DNA of 64,000 bases, from the NCBI GenBank assembly GCA_000507305.1, contig DF239797.1:1-64000 (forward strand), given 5' to 3'. Positions 52,440 through 62,290 of this stretch are shown one piece after another. Position 1 is the stretch's first letter, and every line of letters begins with the position of its first letter. This DNA is from Breviolum minutum Mf 1.05b.01. Its lineage: Eukaryota; Sar; Dinophyceae; Suessiales; Symbiodiniaceae. A program made the position numbers and the translations under genes. The notes beneath the pieces were generated by a model. That model searched no databases. It saw only the letters and a program-made list of their open reading frames with translations, and was not told the origin of the DNA.

Positions 52440-52840
52440 CCTAAAACATCAAGCCGACCCTGGTGGAAAGCAAGGAATTTGCTTGAGATCTCGGTTGGCT
52501 CAATTATCGTATCATCTATGGTGGTTTGTTTCAGGGTTGGTGGCCTTTGTCAAAACACGATCTCAAAGAATGACGAATGTTGTGTCTGTGTTCTTTAAAC
52601 CTCATAATCATCCTCACCGAATGTTCCCTTTTGTCCGAAGGATTCCTATAGGGCATAATCTACAGGAAATAAACATGTTAAATGTGGGCCCGTACCAGTT
52701 TTAAATGGAGGTTTAGAACCCCCTATTAAAGGACCTCATAAATGGGTGATTTAATGGGGTTATTTCACGTTAGGGGCTTTGACATGTCACTGGTTTCTAT
52801 TAAAAAACGGCTCAGGGTCCACGATCGGATGGACCTGCTT
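52440..52840. other. Weak exon hint and N-like remnants
   Basis: A minus frame near 52445-52520 reads IEPTEISSKFLAFHQGRLDV and could end at CACCAGG|GTCGGC. From 52700 there is AACCCCCTATTAAAGGACCT, N-like. No firm gene. Confidence 0.3.
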
Positions 52841-52848
52841 CATTCCCA

Positions 52849-52935
52849 TAGGATCCATGTATGGTATATATTTACCTCCATTTGGTTGATTTTTGTGGTA
52901 AATGTAGGTAAATAATATACCATACATTGATCCTA
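52849..52935. repeat. C-family element, type copy
   Basis: TA, GGATCCATGTATGGTATATA at the left faces TATACCATACATTGATCC, TA at the right. Confidence 0.9.
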
Positions 52936-52979
52936 TGGGATGGGATGCTGCTGGGTAGTAATTCAATAAAAACATGTTC

Positions 52980-53530
52980 TGATTCCAAGATACCGATTCA
53001 ACTCTTTTGGATTTTCAACAGCTGTTGCAACAATCATAGAATCTTAGATGCCATGTTGACAAAAAAACACAACCTGTGATACTGTTGAAATCAAGGGATT
53101 TTCAGCACCGTTTTTCTCTTTGTTTCAGGGAGGGTTTTACTTGGATGATCTTTGATGTACTTTGTACCTTTTGCCTCGAAAGTTGTTTTCCCCCAACAGA
53201 TTTCTCACAAGTCTGTCTCAAACCGTATCATGTGGCAGTTTTTCACAAAAACCTGCAAAGATACCGTCAACTCTTTGGGGAGGATCAATTGATGTGGTAT
53301 CCAGTACGACGACTTTCCAGAAAGTAATTGAGTCCAAGAGGTACAATAATCCACTTCCAAACTTCCAATGATCCCTGAGAAAAGTCAAAGAGGACCTTAC
53401 CAACCAACCCCCTCAGTAAATATAACCAGGGAAACCCCCCCTTTTGAGATTGTATCGAATATGAGTTCGTTGGAGCAATTAAATACACCGGTGGGACCTG
53501 TTGGAGACTTCTTAGATTCCAGGAATTAGA
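52980..53530. other. No firm gene
   Basis: Open on both strands at 53070-53400 (minus VVVLDTTSIDPPQRVDGIFA; plus VFHKNLQRYRQLFGEDQL) but without splice sites that fit the neighbours. Confidence 0.3.
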
Positions 53531-53531
53531 T

Positions 53532-53639
53532 TACCCTCCCTGAAACTAACAGTTTGCACCTGAAAATTTGATGACCGGAAGACTACATTCCTTTTGGGGA
53601 TGGCCTATTTCGGGGGCTATGTTAGTTTTAGGGAATGTA
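53532..53639. repeat. G-family element, type copy
   Basis: TA, CCCTCCCTGAAACTAACAGT at the left faces ATGTTAGTTTTAGGGAATG, TA at the right. Confidence 0.9.
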
Positions 53640-53940
53640 ATTCTTCATTTACATGTCTGACTTCGGTCTTGATTCTCTATGCAAACTATAGACATATATA
53701 TTAGTAGAAATGTTTGTTTTTTCCTGGCAACAATGCTAGATATGTGTTTGATGTGGTTGGCAAACCTTACATTAGTTCCAAAATCCCTCTTCATTCAAAA
53801 AAGTGACCTTTTTCTGATATGATCACATCTTTGTTTTTAACTGAATACTCCGAATCTTCTCAAAGAGATTTCTTCCTCAACTATGAAAAAAACAGTTTAA
53901 ACGCATCTTTCCCCCCAGGAAATGCACCCACCTCAACCAC

Positions 53941-54054
53941 CTTTGCCAGCCAAGATGCAGGATCGACCGCTTCTTCCGAGGAAGATTCTGATGAAGCAGA
54001 TTCGTCGGAGCTGCTACTGGTATCACTTTCTGAATCACTGTCCGAGCTGCTGTC
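53941..54054 (-). CDS. Exon, 38 aa, acidic Ser/Asp/Glu tract
   Basis: Acceptor TGAAACAG|GACAGC and donor TGGCAAAG|GTGGTT frame exactly 114 nt, phase 0 at both ends. It reads DSSSDSDSESDTSSSSDESA then SSESSSEEAVDPASWLAK. Such acidic serine tracts are common phosphorylated linkers in nuclear or RNA-binding proteins, but nothing here fixes the role. It heads a run of exons that join in phase down to about 47.0 kb. The frame is open upstream (TPAGQVVVVFGRRLKQ). Confidence 0.65.
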
Positions 54055-54917
54055 CTGTTTCAGGCGGCGGCCGAAAACAACGACGACTTGCCCAGCAGGA
54101 GTCCAAACAACCAAACGGCTTGCCCATTGGGTCGTGGGAAATCCGGCCAAAAATTTGTATCATCCTAAAAGGCCATTCGGCTTGTTTGGTCGACTGGACT
54201 TCCAGGGTTTGTATGATGAAACGATTCATCATCAAGCAGCAGCACGGACTAGTTGGTGACTTGGAAATTTTATTCAGGTCATCTTTGATTGCTGGGTTTT
54301 TTTAATTCCAGTGAGTGATGAAATCCCCAGAAACCTTGGAGGATAAATTCAAGCAGCAAAGTCTTCCAAAATCCTCCAAATATTTACTGAGGTGTTTAGG
54401 GGTCCAAAAGTGTCTTCTCAGGAGGCGTTTGAATGACTTGGAATCGGTCATCTTGGTTGCTGGGTAAATTCCAGTAAGAGATGGCTATTGTAATATTTTG
54501 AAGATGTGTTGTGCAATTCCTTGTGGAGGAAAATACTTACTACAGGTCTTATGCTGCTTGAACATTTTGTACCTAAATCAACATAATCCCACCACTACCT
54601 GCAGTCTTCAAACTTGCAAAATTAACCATGCATCTATAAAGTCTATTAATCAAACACGTATCTGGGCAAATTGCTATGACTCCTAAACTAAGGGGATTCG
54701 GGGGAGATTTTCCTTACTCAAACCACCATTTATAGGGTGACCAACCGACGCTTGAGGTCGTTATAATTTACAAAACATATTCATGATTCATGATGAAAAT
54801 CTAAGTCGTTACCCCTCCCAAATGCCATCAAGCAAACCCCCCAGGAAATAACAGTTGAAATAAGGCCGCCATTTGTTTGGGGGGATTATTTTTCGAAACA
54901 ATGGCGGTGGTACGTAC

Positions 54918-54985
54918 CATCTTTGTTTCAAGAAACGCTCCAGAAGTTGACTCCGAACAGCCTTCCCCTGGGACCCCCGGTAAGC
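54918..54985 (-). CDS. Exon, 22 complete codons (AYRGSQGKAVRSQLLERFLK)
   Basis: Acceptor AAAACCAG|GCTTAC and donor AAGATG|GTACGT frame 68 nt coding AYRGSQGKAVRSQLLERFLK then QR. In this frame it does not join directly to 55237-55343 (wrong phase), so another exon or another gene must lie between. Confidence 0.5.
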
Positions 54986-55236
54986 CTGGTTTTTGCGTGA
55001 CTAATACGACATTGACCCCATACCATTCCTGCCTATATCTACATCTTCAAAAAGATTCTTGGACTTGATTTTTTTTCCGGAAATAGTATTCTGCCCCACA
55101 AAATTGTCCCAGTATTGGGGGTCACCAAAAATTATACCAGCATAGACCCCAGATAGCAAAAAACAATTTTTGTGTTATCAATGTAAAGAAAAATGCCCTT
55201 GCCAACTCCCCCTATTGGAAGTAAGAACCCCTATAC

Positions 55237-55343
55237 CTATCGCTATCTGGAGAAAAATCCCACTGAGAAATCCAGGTCCGATCCTCATCATCACTCTCAG
55301 CTGCAGGAGCTGATGCCGCTGGAGCTGAAGCTTCAGCCGATTC
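55237..55343 (-). CDS. Exon, 35 complete codons, Ala/Ser/acidic
   Basis: Acceptor CCTGACAG|GAATCG and donor GCGATAG|GTATAG frame 107 nt. It reads ESAEASAPAASAPAAESDDE then DRTWISQWDFSPDSD. A disordered linker. Furthest upstream exon that I assign to the left-hand gene region. Confidence 0.55.
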
Positions 55344-55767
55344 CTGTCAGGCACGTCAGGCATCGGCAAACTTCCGAACAACCAACGTCTTTTTAGGGCT
55401 CCCAAAATGGTGGGCCCGGTTTGGAAAAAAGGTAAACTCCCCTGAAAACAACATGGCAGTTTTTTATCATTTTTTGGTATCTATATGTTAGATTTCTGGG
55501 GGTGTTTTATCGATTTTGCTGGCATTGTTCATGCCATAAACTGGGATAAATGAATGGTCAAACATCTAGTGTAAGCTTAGATTTGCGACTCGAACCAATG
55601 CGAATGAAAGAAGTGAACCAAAAATCTTACCCAGATGGTGGTGACAAATGATGATTTACCGTGCTAAAATCCGTAAAACATCACCTTAAACACATCCAAA
55701 AATATGATGTGGTGAAGAATCTCTTGAAGAAAGTGTGAGCATCCACACGTTGAATTGATTTGTATAA

Positions 55768-55877
55768 TACTGTTGATGGAAGAAATCCTGCACCACCTGG
55801 GATATATAAAATTCTTGTAAATAATAGGATGAACTACCAACCTCAATTGGTGCAGGATTTCTGAACCATCCACAGTA
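55768..55877. repeat. D-family element
   Basis: TA, CTGTTGATGGAAGAAATCCT at the left faces AGGATTTCTGAACCATCCAC, AG, TA at the right. Confidence 0.85.
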
Positions 55878-56164
55878 TTGATTTCTGAAAAAGCGACTCT
55901 CTACAGAAACAAAAAGCAAAGTTGAAAAATATCTAAATGTTGACGCCGGATTAATACACCCCATGGTTGTTTAATTGGGGGGGTTCCATTTTAAAGGGGA
56001 TTTATCACTTTTGGGGGTACCTCCCTTAATAATCACTATAGGGCATCTCGACTCTTTCAAGCATTAATGTTCAATAAAACAATCATCCAACATAAACAAA
56101 TTTAGTACTAAATTTCAACTACTGAGATTTCTTATCGAAATGTCTCTTCTAAAATACAAACATT

Positions 56165-56248
56165 TCAATGAACACGGGGCCAAGCTGCTGGATTTTTGCT
56201 GCTAAGGGAAGCAATTGGAATATCTTCATCTTGCGGAGTTTCTTCTGC
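56165..56248 (-). CDS. Probable last exon of the right-hand gene
   Basis: Acceptor TCCATCAG|GCAGAA, then AEETPQDEDIPIASLSSKNP, AAWPRVH and a stop (84 nt with stop). Acidic, disordered tail. It may instead belong to a separate short gene, since the exon before it is uncertain. Confidence 0.45.
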   Translation of the reverse strand, partial: AEETPQDEDIPIASLSSKNPAAWPRVH

Positions 56249-56379
56249 CTGATGGACTGAGACATGAGAGGGGAAACAAAGTGGGCCCAAAAAACCAGTT
56301 ATATTTCAGTAGGGGCCTATATATATATATATACCTGCTGCAGGAGAAGGCTACCAAAATACATCAAGACCATGGTACA

Positions 56380-56440
56380 CTTGTAAGTACGGCCCTGTAC
56401 ACCTAAGTACGCCCCTGGCAGAAAAGTACGTCCCTGCCAT
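56380..56440. repeat. AAGTACGNCCCTG motif array, left copy
   Basis: Three units: AAGTACGGCCCTG, AAGTACGCCCCTG and AAGTACGTCCCTG, 15-25 bp apart. The same motif and orientation recurs at 63900-64000, on the other side of the right-hand gene. Confidence 0.7.
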
Positions 56441-56559
56441 TTTTTGGGAAAATCAGATTTACACTGAATCAGACAAAGTCAATAGAATTCATAACATGTG
56501 TTTCATATTGTACCATGATCCTAGTTACTGAAGATCCAAAGCCTGCCCCCTCAGCCACT

Positions 56560-56660
56560 CGGCCCATGTGTTTTCCTGGTGCCTATGATCCTTCGATGAT
56601 CCTTCAAGGACTTCCGGGCCGTGACGGGCAAACGTGGAGCAGAGCACAGGGTCATCCAAG
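56560..56660 (-). CDS. Candidate exon (DDPVLCSTFARHGPEVLEGS)
   Basis: A minus frame reads DDPVLCSTFARHGPEVLEGS then SKDHR. No clear acceptor. Lies between the last recognised family block and the acidic tail exon. Confidence 0.3.
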
Positions 56661-56734
56661 TAAAAGGATATGTGAATCTTAAATTAAGGGGGTGGTCACA
56701 TCCATTGAAATCAAATCATCTAAGTTGTTCAAAC

Positions 56735-57111
56735 CAACCCTCGCTCATCCGCATCCGATGCCAAAATTGCTTGATAGCTGCTGATCAAACTTCTGTCCAT
56801 AACCCTCTTATGGACTTGTGGGACGGCCACCCGCCTTGAGAGGCGTGATGGCTTTCCCACATAGTCTTAAGCCATTCAGCTTCTGGAGGAGCATGAATGA
56901 GCCAAAGTGACTCATGGTGCAAAAAATGAAGTTTGGGCATAAGTGAAAACCGATTCAATCCGGCACCAAAAGAAAGACGGGCACATTGGCCATAACTCTG
57001 CAAAAATGTAAGGAGCAATTCACCAACCTTCACACCGTGATTATTTCGCATCCAAAACCCAGATGAGTACATGAAGCGCATGCATAGGTTCATGGCTTTT
57101 GTGCCCCGTGC
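56735..57111 (-). pseudogene. C-terminal block of the dinoflagellate family, frameshifted
   Basis: Acceptor TCCGCCCAG|GCACGG. It reads RFMYSSGFWMRNNHGVKVGE, then SLMPKLHFLHHESL. At about 56858 the match passes to another frame: YVGKPSRLSRRVAVPQVHKR, then VMDRSLISSYQAILASDADE. In the family, as I recall it, KLH..HH is followed by a D(F/Y)(I/V)G(R/K)PSR(I/L)SRRV block, so both pieces belong together. One base is gained or lost, and some residues between are missing. Either a decayed copy or a sequence error. Confidence 0.6.
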
Positions 57112-57262
57112 CTGGGCGGAGCAGAAAAAACAAGTATTTTTTGGAGGAAAACATCTACCTTAGGTTCTCCAATCCTGATACACAAACAAAACATAACTTG
57201 CAAAACATAACTTGCAAATAGTAAAATGCCAAATTGATCCAAAAAACAATCGCTAACATAAC

Positions 57263-58694
57263 CTGATCCTCCGTTTTCCCAATAACTTGTTGTTCACAGA
57301 AGTACTGCAAATACTTCATGAAATTTGTCGTTACTGAGCCCTTTGACCATTGCCCAACCGGGGTTGACTTGCTTGAGATGAAACCCATGGTTGCCCTGCT
57401 AATCTCGTCCATGTGGGGTGATAGGTGTTGATCCTTGCAAAACTGCTTGAAGTCATTGGTAAGCCACTCAAACCGTGATTCCACCGATGATGCATCATGA
57501 TCTTGCCAAAACTGTAACCGTTCAAGGCTGGAAACAAATGCCGATGCTAAAAAGTGTTTTCCTGCACCCAAGTGGAAATTGTGCCATATATCAGTTGCCA
57601 GAAACAGTGTAGGATGCGCTGGGTCCAACACAGCATTTTCTAGGATATTGGGAAGGGTTTCCCACGGCGTAACTTCATCTTGGGTATCAAACCATGCAGG
57701 CCGGTATGAAAAGTCTTCATAGGGGTAAGCACATCGACCTCTTTCATTAGTTTCCTGTCCTGCCAAACAGTAGTGGCAAATGCCATCTGATGGTTTTTTG
57801 GAAGATGATGCACGGGGAACATGTGAGAAACTTCTCAATAGGCCCCCTATCTTTGCTAGAGCTGGAAGATCACCTTTCGTATTGAGATGAATCATGTGAA
57901 TCCGAATTTGATGCCTCCCAGTTCCTGAAACCAGCCCTGTGCGGGCCAGATCTGATGCATCCTGAGCAAAAATCTCCATGATTTTGTTGATGCCATCAGG
58001 GAACCTTGCACTCACGCTCCTTTGCATCGTGGCGAGGAGGCAATGTGTGGCCCATGTAGATCCACAGAAATTCAAACCAAACTCCATAGATTCCACATCA
58101 ACAAGGTGCTTACCCAAAGAAATGTAGTCACGGGTCCCCCGTCCAATGCAGGCATGAGCTGAAAAAATCCAAATGGCTTCTTTTTTCAATCCTCTTCCTT
58201 CATCTTGATGCGTAAAGTATGGTATCGTGACTGCAAGATCCACCCCAAGATTGAATACATCATGTGATGGATAAAGTTGTTCCCACCTATTCCAAAATTC
58301 AGGAAGAATGAGTTTCATACTTTCGTAGGTCTTACAGCCACAAAACAGCCGCCAAATGCGGCCTGTATCAAGCAACCACTGCATCCATGATGAAAGCTTG
58401 ACCATGGGAAATTTGACAAACTGCCTTCCAGGTCCTATATTCACAGTTTCCACTTTGACTGGAACCGTGTAGCCATATCTAACAAAAAGTGTATGACATT
58501 CAGCTTCTGCATCTTTGGGATTCACCTCCGAGAACTTGCGAAAAATCTCATTGACACACCTGTCCAACTGCACTTGCCTTCTGGCAAACTCCACAACTTG
58601 CACACAAGGGGCCTCAGCCGGAAAGGAAGATACACACAGTCTACATGTGCACGCTGTGGGTTTGAGATGGCTTTCTTCAAACAAAAAAATCTTA
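57263..58694 (-). CDS. Large central exon of a dinoflagellate multi-copy protein family
   Basis: An uninterrupted frame of about 475 codons. Acceptor ATTGCAG|TAAGATT, donor GATCAG|GTTATG. Landmarks counted from the Met of MFEESH: CRLC at 14-17, WMQWLLDTGRIWRLFCGCKT about 100-119, PYFTHQDEGRG about 155-165, KGDLPALAKIGGLLRSF about 270-286, GICHYCLAGQ about 301-310, YPYEDFSYRPAW about 320-331, DIWHNFHLGAGKHFLASAF about 365-383. I recognise this order from predicted proteins that recur many times in Symbiodinium-type genomes, where function is not established. The spread of Asp/His/Cys landmarks is reminiscent of TNP2/CACTA-type transposases, but that is only a guess. Frame intact. Confidence 0.7.
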
Positions 58695-58891
58695 CTGCAA
58701 TAATGCCAGGATATGTAGTAGAGTAGAGTTTTGCAAACATTTGCACATGCAACGCAACGCGCTCGACTAAATACCCCGGCCCAGCCCTCACAACCTTTTC
58801 TCTACCCGTCCATTTGCGAAGTAGAATACAAACTAATTAACCACCGTTAATTGATCATGATTTTCACTCATGATTTCAAGATGCCAGATGG

Positions 58892-59659
58892 CTAACCCAC
58901 CCAGCGAGGTTGATCGGCGCGTGCCCCAACCACAGAGGTAAAAAAAGGAGGCTTAAAACACTTTGCTGTGTTCAACGCCCCCTCTCCACCAGAACCATCC
59001 TTGTTCCGGCAACCTCTACAACTCTGATACTCACGAATGAGTGATGCTTCCAACATGTGAATGAGACCTAGGCTAGGTGAAACGTGGATAACCCACATTG
59101 TTGTGTAGCCCAAGTTTAAGTAGGATGCAAAGCGCAAAAGCGGATTCGCACTTACTCCTATTTTGAAAATACACAAGCTAGCACCAACTTCGTTGAGGAT
59201 GCATGACACTTGCTCACTAGCATGTGCGAGGACCCTGCCACACGTGGGATTAGTAGCTTTGGTTTGAAAGCATTTGTTCAAAATACCCTGACACTTCACA
59301 GTGCCCCAATCAAAAGTTGCAGCATCAAATGTCAGACCCAACTCAGTAATCAGCTTCTGATCGGGACCGGTGGAGTAGGTATCCATTTCCTCAGATGTTC
59401 TTTTGAAGACTTTAAGTGTGAGATAGTAGAAACCAAAAAGTTTGCAATAACAAACATGTTCCAGTAAATGCTTAGCCACTGTTTGGGCATACTGATCTCT
59501 GAAGAAATAGTCCCCATATATATCCATCTCATCAGTCAGATCCACAGGAGGCGATGTCTCCTCATATTGGGTCAGCAACCTTGGGTTCTTGAAAGATACA
59601 GCACTTGGAAATACTTGGAACACCTTGCAAGTATACTTTTCATTTGAAACAAATTTCAA
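58892..59659 (-). CDS. GIY-YIG-like nuclease domain protein or exon
   Basis: A 255-codon frame. Residues 161-168 (SLCIFKIG) resemble the first GIY-YIG strand; Arg176 follows (PLLRFASY) and Glu204 lies in HMLEASLI. Then comes CRGCRNKDGSGGEG (214-227), a Cys/Gly loop I recall from the dinoflagellate family. This is the order strand, Arg, Glu expected for a GIY-YIG active site (established for that fold). The frame ends RADQPRWVG then stop, but CGCTGG|GTGGGT could be a donor leading to the large exon at 58694. The start is not fixed; upstream codons (DIYGDYFFRDQYAQTVAKHL) look coding. Confidence 0.6.
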   Translation of the reverse strand: MKFVSNEKYTCKVFQVFPSAVSFKNPRLLTQYEETSPPVDLTDEMDIYGDYFFRDQYAQTVAKHLLEHVCYCKLFGFYYLTLKVFKRTSEEMDTYSTGPDQKLITELGLTFDAATFDWGTVKCQGILNKCFQTKATNPTCGRVLAHASEQVSCILNEVGASLCIFKIGVSANPLLRFASYLNLGYTTMWVIHVSPSLGLIHMLEASLIREYQSCRGCRNKDGSGGEGALNTAKCFKPPFFTSVVGARADQPRWVG

Positions 59660-59904
59660 ATAGCATTTGTCAATCTATTCTAGGATTCAGCAGTGCAATG
59701 TCAAGCTACTTTGGAGACTTGTAGGGGCGATCAGTAGGCACATCATCCGGGAGGTTCCGCTTTGCCATTGCCACACTTGGCACAGGATGTAAAAGTTAAG
59801 TGATTCCTATGAGGATTGGAGACATGATTTTAGATATGTTTTTTGGGGTGGAAGAAACAATGTAGTTCCAACAGCTAGGGATGGAAAGGGATAAATACTG
59901 AGTT

Positions 59905-60237
59905 TCAAAGAATTGCATGGACAGATTCGTTCCCGGTGCTTTGCCAGCCAAATGCTCCAGGACATGCGCTGTGTCTTTGGCAACACCTTCCTTCCAGGCT
60001 AGCACCCTCGGGACTGGCTGGGAGCCGGACTCCATGAGCAATCATTTTGGCAAAGTGCTCCAGAGTACGTTCATGATCTTTCTCAGCTTCACCTGGCTTG
60101 AATTGGGGAAACCATTGTGTTGAGGGAACCCAAGAAAAGCCCCATTGGTGAATTGTTTCTGTTTTTTTGCCCAAATGGCTCAACATCACATGCTTTGCAC
60201 GTGCTAACCCCGACAAGTGCCAAATCATGACACTGGA
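59905..60237 (-). pseudogene. Upstream family block, frameshifted near 60035
   Basis: Acceptor GGGTCCAG|TGTCAT, then VMIWHLSGLARAKHVMLSHL and FKPGEAEKDHERTLEHFAKM. Near IAHG the coding quality passes to another frame, QPVPRVLAWKEGVAKDTAHV then LEHLAGKAPGTNLS. A single-base change would join the two. Either decay or a base-calling error. Function unknown. Confidence 0.5.
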
Positions 60238-60394
60238 CCCCAACAGAGTTGGATTGGAATCAAAACACTCATGGCCACTTCCACAAAACATACAGTACTG
60301 ACTATGGAAATCTTACTTACCATCTTTCAATTTTCTGGGGTATTTTTCTCACTGGGCAGTGGCGAAGAAAAGGCGCAAAATCATCACTCAAATC

Positions 60395-60445
60395 AGTGGT
60401 TGGCAGCTTTCAACTTCTTCAGCATGTTCCTGGGAAAGGATCCAA
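60395..60445 (-). CDS. Candidate exon (FPRNMLKKLKAANH)
   Basis: A minus frame reads DPFPRNMLKKLKAANH. Short, basic, splice ends not resolved. Lies between better supported exons of the same gene. Confidence 0.35.
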
Positions 60446-60589
60446 GGAGGGGATGATTACTGGATGTTTTTAGATATATATTAGGCCATGTTTGAAATGT
60501 ACCAGTTGGTTTCACAAACAAAAGCTAGTCAGAAGTGTTGAAACATGTTTGTCTAGAAAATTGGAGGGGCTTGGTTGCTACCCTGTATT

Positions 60590-60765
60590 CCCCATGCTAC
60601 CCTGCAAACAAAGTAGCTTGGCACTGGTCTCCGCAGTGGTGACCTTGCTGCACCTGAGCTTTTTGGTGTTGCTGACTGGGGCGGTGACCTTTGTACGTAT
60701 ATTCAGGAAAGGCACGCCACGGTGGTTGTCTTGATTTGGTTTTCCACCTTGCTCATCATCCTAGG
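60590..60765 (-). CDS. Exon candidate (KVTAPVSNTKKLRCSKVTTA)
   Basis: A minus frame reads QGGKPNQDNHRGVPFLNIRT, KVTAPVSNTKKLRCSKVTTA and ETSAKLLCLQGS. Basic and low in aromatics. Splice ends uncertain. Confidence 0.4.
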
Positions 60766-60864
60766 TATGGAAAAATGATTGAGTCAGATCCTAGAAGATA
60801 ATTGTATGAAATCTGAACGTGGTGATTTCGTTGGATTCATTTGATTATAAACTTGGGCCCTTAC

Positions 60865-60995
60865 TCTTTGATGGATTCCGTCAGAGCACTACCATCTTTC
60901 ACCTTCTGCAAGGGGGAAACCTCTACCTTGACTTGCTCCACCACTTCAAACTGCGATTCCAAAATTTCAGAAGCCGCTTCCAAAGCCGTAATTGA
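60865..60995 (-). CDS. Exon (LEAASEILESQFEVVEQVKV)
   Basis: Minus frame SITALEAASEILESQFEVVE, QVKVEVSPLQKVKDGSALTE, SIKE. Heptad-like hydrophobic spacing suggests a coiled coil. Splice ends uncertain. Confidence 0.5.
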
Positions 60996-61086
60996 CCTAA
61001 GTATGTGGGGGCAGTATCCATACGAATCATGTACAGGGGATACTGTAATGCAAATTGATGCGGTTCAAAGCATTCAAATCATATTA

Positions 61087-61225
61087 AGGAATAGGCTTAC
61101 GGACCCGTTCACCAATCCTACCATCCTCTTCAGTGCCCTCACTCTCAAGTTGCCCAATGAGGTCACTAATCTTTGAGCTGCGGGTAAGAAGAGACTCACC
61201 AAACTTTTTCAAGTTGATGTACTCC
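61087..61225 (-). CDS. Exon (QEYINLKKFGESLLTRSSKI)
   Basis: Minus frame QEYINLKKFGESLLTRSSKI, SDLIGQLESEGTEEDGRIGE, RVRKP. Helical. It probably lies in phase with 61330 upstream, but I could not settle both junctions. Confidence 0.5.
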
Positions 61226-61329
61226 TGAGTGCAAAGAATCTATGAAAAAACACTCCCATGTTTTGGAGTAACTTGATTTGCAATCTTTTTGAATGAAAGA
61301 ATGTCATTTAATTACAACAACATGGGTAG

Positions 61330-61540
61330 CCAGTCAGGGGAGTCCTGTTGAGGTCCAAATGCCTCCTTAGCCTTCCCACCATGTCCGCTGTCCGAACCCT
61401 CGGAGTCACTGGCAACAGGTGAATCTTTGGGACGTCCAATGAGCTTCGTCTTGAAGGTCCGGAGATTGCCACCCTGGGCGGTGTCAATGGCAACAGTCAT
61501 GATTGGGCTTGCATGGCAGGTGAAGTCAACAACAATCACA
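61330..61540 (-). CDS. Exon (IMTVAIDTAQGGNLRTFKTK)
   Basis: Minus frame FTCHASPIMTVAIDTAQGGN, LRTFKTKLIGRPKDSPVASD, SEGSDSGHGGKAKEAFG. Ordered start, then a Ser/Gly-rich tail. Splice ends uncertain. Confidence 0.5.
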
Positions 61541-61684
61541 GCAACATTCAGAAATTCATCATGTTCATCAATAAAGATCAAATCTATAGAGTGGGAGATA
61601 GTGGGAGTGTTTCTGAACAGTCATTCACTTTTGCAATTTCAAAAAAACAGTTAACAGTGCTTAGGCCCCTACATCCATGGTACT

Positions 61685-61781
61685 TTCTTCTCTTTCCCGT
61701 TCTTCCTCAACATCCACGTCCTCATCCTCCTCATCCACCTCCACATAGTACTTGAGAAGTTTGCGGTTGTACTTGTCACGC
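61685..61781 (-). CDS. Exon of the WYTQERMK/YYVEV module
   Basis: Acceptor CCTCTCAG|GCGTGA. It reads RDKYNRKLLKYYVEVDEEDE then DVDVEEERERE. The first base completes the codon left by 61893-61955. YYVEV closes a module that I recall from many dinoflagellate predicted proteins (usually ...EYWVEV). An acidic tail follows. Confidence 0.65.
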
Positions 61782-61892
61782 CTGAGAGGCACAGATGGCA
61801 TCAAAGATAAAGATAGAAATCAATTTCTAGGTTGTTTTCAAAAGTAGCGCTGACTGGTACATACTATAAGCCATATTTAGGGACCAGGTGAC

Positions 61893-61955
61893 TTGGTCAG
61901 CTTGTCAATGTTGCCCTTCTTTTCACAGAACTTGACCACACTGGCAATGTATTGC
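61893..61955 (-). CDS. Exon, 63 nt (QYIASVVKFCEKKGNIDKLT)
   Basis: Acceptor TGATTGAG|GCAATA and donor GACCAA|GTCACC. It codes QYIASVVKFCEKKGNIDKLT, with split codons fitting both neighbours (61685 and 62082). Middle of the same module. Confidence 0.7.
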
Positions 61956-62081
61956 CTCAATCAAGAACGCACTAGGCAGGCCATACTTTTCCTACATTTA
62001 TTACATGTGATTTTGAAACCGCAGCAGAAATCATTGTGCATGTATCTTGCAACTGTTTTTTTGCTATCAGGGGACTTTGAC

Positions 62082-62191
62082 CAACCCAGATGTGTTTTCA
62101 TTCTTTCTTGGGTATACCAGCCACGCTTCTTCGTTGAGGACTTCCTAGCAATTGTTTCTTTGCTTCGGATTACCTTCGTCACGAATGTTTC
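62082..62191 (-). CDS. Exon, 110 nt (RGWYTQERMKTHLG)
   Basis: Acceptor CTCCGCAG|GAAACA and donor GGGTTG|GTCAAA. It codes ETFVTKVIRSKETIARKSST then KKRGWYTQERMKTHLG. Joined to the preceding exon it gives AGWDKETFVT, the usual continuation of the RLRRLCEKK module as I recall it. Confidence 0.7.
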
Positions 62192-62290
62192 CTGCGGAGG
62201 TCAGATAAGCCCGCATAGAAACAACATGAACAGGGGTTGATTGGCATAAACTTGAATTCAAAAATGGAATGATTTAGACTCATGCCCCTC

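Noticed and set aside
58493..58791. Open frames on both strands overlapping the start of the large exon
   Set aside because: They are antisense or out-of-frame shadows of the recognised family exon, which fits the acceptor at 58694.
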